Assembly: GCA_021399435.1 (NCBI GenBank)
Contig: JAJTUP010000009.1
Span: 620,001 to 684,000 of the forward strand
Reading direction: 5' to 3'
DNA from: Diaporthe sp. PMI_573
Taxonomy: Eukaryota > Ascomycota > Sordariomycetes > Diaporthales > Diaporthaceae
Length of the DNA stretch: 64,000 bases
In this document: one piece after another, positions 60,486-64,000 of the stretch
Layout: each line of letters begins with the position of its first letter
Numbering within the stretch: the stretch's first letter is position 1
Position numbers and translations under genes: made by a program
Notes under the pieces: generated by a model
Databases searched by the model: none
The model's input: only the letters and a program-made list of their open reading frames with translations
Told to the model about the DNA's origin: nothing

Positions 60486-62380
60486 GAAAAGTCGAGGAGA
60501 TTGGCAACTGGGGAAGAAAGCTTGGCCGACTTGAACTTTGTGGGCGAGAGTCTGGCTGCTAGCCACACTTCTGTTGATAATTGGAGCAGTGTAGACGGGA
60601 GGATGGGCGAAAAACAAAACATGGCTGTACATATGAATATCTAGGAGTTCAGAGGAGGTTCGCATTTTCGCATTTCATTCCTAGAAGCATGGCACAAGGG
60701 AAAAAAGGTAGAAGACGAGCATTTGAGTGGAGGATGGGGCCTTGCAATTCAGACGTTTATAAGGTTAAAGTCTGCCTAGTACTTCTGTTCATTATCTGGT
60801 GATAGTCGGGAGTTATCCGCATATTCACCCCAATGCTGGGTTTACCTCCTCACGCACTTGTACTGCACTGGGAACAACCAAACAACAAATGGCTTGCGAG
60901 CAAGGCAGCTGGGAAGCAAGTCAGGGTGCCCGTCTGTGATTACACGAAAGCAAGGCCTCACTCCAGAGCCATCGAGTCGGCCTCGAGTGCTGCATGGTGA
61001 GCGTGAGTAGCGAGCGACCTTAGTACTGTGGTAGCGAGGTATAGGATTCTGGATCTGGACCAGGACCAGGACCAGGACAAGGACAAGGACCGGGAGCAGT
61101 GTGGGCGGGCAGGCAACAGGCAGATGGTACCTACCCAGGTAGGTAGTTGGTGCGGCACCCATGCGGATCGTGAGATGTCCTGCAGCAGTTTCCAATACGA
61201 CAGGGCAGGTGCAACGCAGACATACTTGCAGCCGATGACGGCCGCTAAGAAGGGTGCTCCACGCCCTGAAAAGAAGGCGGCTTCCTGCTGCCCGCCAGCC
61301 CGCCCGTGGGCCTTTCCTTCTGAGCGTGCAATTCCGTCTCACCTGAGCTGGTGCAAGTGGGCACATCGGGTCAGCAAATGATGACGCAATCGAACCCGTA
61401 CGGCCTTCTGTACTCAGTATCTTGACCTCAGCATCGCGAATTGCAATCACATTGTTTCGGTATTTACTTAGCTGGGCATAGTGCCTTGGAGCCCAGACGT
61501 GGGATTTCTCGTTTGGACGTCCATCCAGGCCACACGGTTCACGGTGATGACCATTGTCTTGATCCTCATAGGCCACCCAACCCCATCCGGTCACCCTTGA
61601 CAACCTCGCCAAAAGTTGGAACCGTTCGCCTCGCGTCACTAGGCGGCTGCCTATGCTTTTTCTCCCCCAGCACGCGAGACGATCGTCCAAGTCACACGAA
61701 ACAGCACGAGAGGAAGCAGAAACGGGCCCCGACAAGCGAATCACACGCCGAGGATTTCAAATCAGATGCGCCTTCGACACCCTCATCCTAGGCACGCACA
61801 CGCCAGATCCCGCACTAGACGTCGGACAAGCATCAGACGGACAGACGTCTCGAAGACCCTGCAGCGTCACCACTCTGCGCGCAATTCCATGCTCCAGCCT
61901 CCCACGCCAGCCGAACCAGTACTACCTGCTGTACCCACACCTCCCTCGGTCATACGAGCCCAATCAACTTTGTAGGACGTACCGGAGCCCACCGAGTTGG
62001 TGGTGTCGACGTGACCCTGACTACTGCAAGTGACTCCCAGTCCAACAGTTCGATACCACAGTAACACCCAGCACCCACTTGCAGGCCCCGTCCGTGAGTG
62101 TTGACTACCTAGGTACCAAGGCACCCCGTGATACCTGATACCTGGGCATCACCAGAAACAGTGGGACTCGGAAAGCCCTTCAGTTTCGTCTCCGTTTGTT
62201 CCAACCAGCCCACACTCCCCCCAGCATCACCTGCCGACCCTCCGTTTCCCTCAGACACCTCGCCTGCCTCGTCGTGATGTCGATGACGCCCTCAGCATAC
62301 GCAAATTTGTCCAGCACCCAGGCATCTGCCCGGACATCAGCCGCCTCAGGCCTGCCTAACCTCCTACCCTCTCTACCATC
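60486..62380 (+). promoter_or_regulatory. sidA-NRPS intergenic region
   Basis: About 1.9 kb holding the sidA 3' end and the NRPS promoter. A GGACCA/GGACAA tandem lies at 61050-61094. The minus ORF 60842-61744 has no domain. By eye I saw no further exact ATCWGATAA site here. Confidence 0.5.
61050..61094. repeat. (GGACCA/GGACAA)n hexanucleotide repeat
   Basis: Six to seven tandem hexamers in the sidA-NRPS intergenic region. Confidence 0.85.
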
Positions 62381-64000
62381 ATGGATAGACAAGATCTTTC
62401 TGACACCACAAAGATGATGGCCTCCCCGGCCCCATCACTGTCCATACTCAACCCGAATCCCACGAGTCTCCCTGGCCCTTCACTCCTGCATCAACTTGTC
62501 AGTGACAGCTCGAGCCCTGGATATGCCCTCGAGCACCGGGCACCAGGCGGGACCCGCACGAAACTTTCATATCCAGAGCTTCACAGTCAGGCTGAGAGGC
62601 TGGCGACGAGGATAGCGAGCATCCTTGAGAACCACCAGGGGCTCAGTCAGCATGTCGTCCCGCTACTCCTACCGCAGAGCCCTTTATTGTACATATCGCA
62701 GCTCGCTATTTTGAGAGCTGGGGCTGCTTTCTGCCCCCTGAACCTCGATGCGCCTGCTGAAAGGGTGAGATTCATCGTGGGAGATGTCGACGCGAAATTC
62801 ATCGTTACTTCTACGGCTCTGCGCCACAAGATCGATTTCCTCGAGCCTGATGTGATAGTATTGGTGGTTGACAGCGAAGAAGCTCATGACGAGCGAAGGC
62901 ATCACTGTGGCGTGTTGCGAGAAGCTACGCCGGATAGTCTCGCCTATGTCATGTATACCTCTGGTTCCACAGGTACACCCAAAGGAGTCGGCATCTCCCA
63001 TTCCGCAGCGACACAGGCCCTCCTGGCTCATGACCGCCATATTCCACCATTCTCCCGGTTTCTGCAGTTCGCTGCTCCAACATTTGATGTCTCTGTCTTC
63101 GAGATCTTTTTCCCGCTCTTCCGAGGCGCCACCCTCGTATGCTGCAGCAGGGCAGACATGCTAAACGATCTGCCCGCCGTTATGAGGGATATGCAGGTGG
63201 ACGCATGTGAACTCACACCGACGGTGGCCGGTAGCCTTTTGAGGAGCCGGGAAAATGCTCCTGGGCTTCGCCTACTTTTGACAATAGGGGAGATGTTGAC
63301 GGTTCCCGTTATCAGGGAATTTGGGGGAGACGAGAACAAGCCCAGCATTCTCTGGGCCATGTACGGCCCAACAGAAGCCACCATCCACTGCACCCTCCAG
63401 CCGTCCTGTGAAGCGTCCTCGTCTCCCCGCAATGTCGGCTTTCCCCTTGAAACCGCATCTGCATTCATTCTCGAGCCCCTTTCCGAAGCTGGCTCCGGAG
63501 ACTTCAACGTGCTGCCGTTCGGCGAGACGGGCGAGCTAGCTGTTGGCGGCAATCAGACTGCAGTAGGCTATATCAATAGGGCAGAGCAAACTTCACGAGT
63601 ATTCATTGAGACTCCACATGGCCGCCTTTACCGCACAGGCGACAAAGCCCGTATGCTCCAGAACGGCACCATCGAATGTTTTGGTCGTATCTCCGACGGC
63701 CAGGTCAAGCTCCGTGGTCAGAGGATCGAACTTGGTGAGATTGAACAAGCTGCTCTCAGCACACCGGAATGCCATGGCGCGGTAGCATCAGTTGTACGAG
63801 GCATCATCGTGGTATTCTGTGAGCATGATGGCCCAGAAGGATCGTTCACAGAGGACCTATTAAGAACGTGCCGGAAGTGGCTACCTACATTCATGATACC
63901 AGGAGATTTTGTCCTCCATAAGGCTTTCCCGCGTTTGCCTTCTGGAAAGATTAACCGGAAGCAACTCGAGATGGATTACGAGTTGAAAATTAGCAACCCT
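62381..64000 (+). CDS. sidC: Ferricrocin-type NRPS, N-terminal adenylation domain (partial, runs off window)
   Basis: The first 540 codons of a multimodular NRPS, open to the window end. The start is the first ATG after an in-frame stop, in a good context (CCATCATGG). It begins directly with an adenylation domain, as in SidC/NPS2. Core motifs in order: LSYPEL (A1), LRAGAAFCPLNLD (A2), YVMYTSGSTGTPKGV (A3), FDVSVFEIF (A4), MYGPTEATI (A5), GELAVGG (A6), YRTGDKARM (A7), GQVKLRGQRIELGEIE (A8) and LPSGKINRKQL with the A10 lysine. The opening SILNPNPTSLPGPSLLH and the stretch LPQSPLLYISQLAILRAG are characteristic of fungal ferricrocin synthetases as I remember them. SidC joins glycine, serine or alanine and N5-acyl-N5-hydroxyornithines into the intracellular iron store ferricrocin. 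The first thiolation domain should lie just past the edge. Confidence 0.92.
   Translation, partial: MDRQDLSDTTKMMASPAPSLSILNPNPTSLPGPSLLHQLVSDSSSPGYALEHRAPGGTRTKLSYPELHSQAERLATRIASILENHQGLSQHVVPLLLPQSPLLYISQLAILRAGAAFCPLNLDAPAERVRFIVGDVDAKFIVTSTALRHKIDFLEPDVIVLVVDSEEAHDERRHHCGVLREATPDSLAYVMYTSGSTGTPKGVGISHSAATQALLAHDRHIPPFSRFLQFAAPTFDVSVFEIFFPLFRGATLVCCSRADMLNDLPAVMRDMQVDACELTPTVAGSLLRSRENAPGLRLLLTIGEMLTVPVIREFGGDENKPSILWAMYGPTEATIHCTLQPSCEASSSPRNVGFPLETASAFILEPLSEAGSGDFNVLPFGETGELAVGGNQTAVGYINRAEQTSRVFIETPHGRLYRTGDKARMLQNGTIECFGRISDGQVKLRGQRIELGEIEQAALSTPECHGAVASVVRGIIVVFCEHDGPEGSFTEDLLRTCRKWLPTFMIPGDFVLHKAFPRLPSGKINRKQLEMDYELKISNP

Noticed and set aside
60842..61744. 300-codon minus-strand ORF between sidA and the NRPS
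   Set aside because: Contains the translated GGACCA repeat as Leu-Val units and has no domain; more likely promoter DNA.

Overview
The window is nuclear DNA of a filamentous ascomycete (Pezizomycotina, probably Sordariomycetes; that placement is inference). The genes carry short introns (57-258 nt) with GT-AG ends and CTRAC-like branch points. Fungus-restricted families are present: two Zn2Cys6 regulators, a velvet protein, and an ornithine N5-monooxygenase beside a ferricrocin-type NRPS. The tRNA genes contain introns of eukaryotic type. I rebuilt exons by eye from reading frame, phase and family conservation, so the joins are predictions.

Layout. 2.6-5.7 kb (-): a four-exon Zn2Cys6 activator with an AlcR-like zinc cluster. 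7.3 kb (+): intron-containing tRNA-Ser(AGA). 7.9-9.2 kb (+): HSL-family alpha/beta hydrolase. 9.7-11.0 kb (+): metallo-beta-lactamase-fold hydrolase of the lactonase-like type. 11-15 kb: AT-rich, mutated-repeat-like DNA with long G runs. 15.1-16.5 kb (-): VosA-like velvet regulator. 16.5-42.5 kb: very gene-poor but not AT-rich DNA, holding only weak gene candidates at 35.7-37.1 and 37.8-38.3 kb and a tRNA-Ile-like gene beside a 49-nt T run. 42.5-43.7 kb (+): disordered hypothetical protein. 44.9-47.5 kb (-): four-exon Zn2Cys6 regulator with a fungal-specific TF domain. 48.9-51.0 kb (-): NUDIX/eIF2B-like fusion. 51.7-53.8 kb (+): amidase-signature gene with two apparent frameshifts. 54-58.7 kb: intergenic DNA with a degenerate 15-bp minisatellite and, close to the next gene, two copies of the siderophore GATA-factor site. 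58.7-60.5 kb (+): sidA-type ornithine N5-monooxygenase. 62.4 kb to the window end (+): first adenylation domain of a SidC/NPS2-type NRPS.

The clearest functional unit is the right end. SidA makes N5-hydroxy-ornithine, the first committed step of hydroxamate siderophores. The co-directional NRPS assembles the intracellular siderophore ferricrocin. Two exact ATCWGATAA sites upstream of sidA suggest iron repression by a SreA-type GATA factor. The esterase and MBL hydrolase at 7.9-11.0 kb are adjacent and co-directional and may form a small ester/lactone-processing pair, but that is inference.
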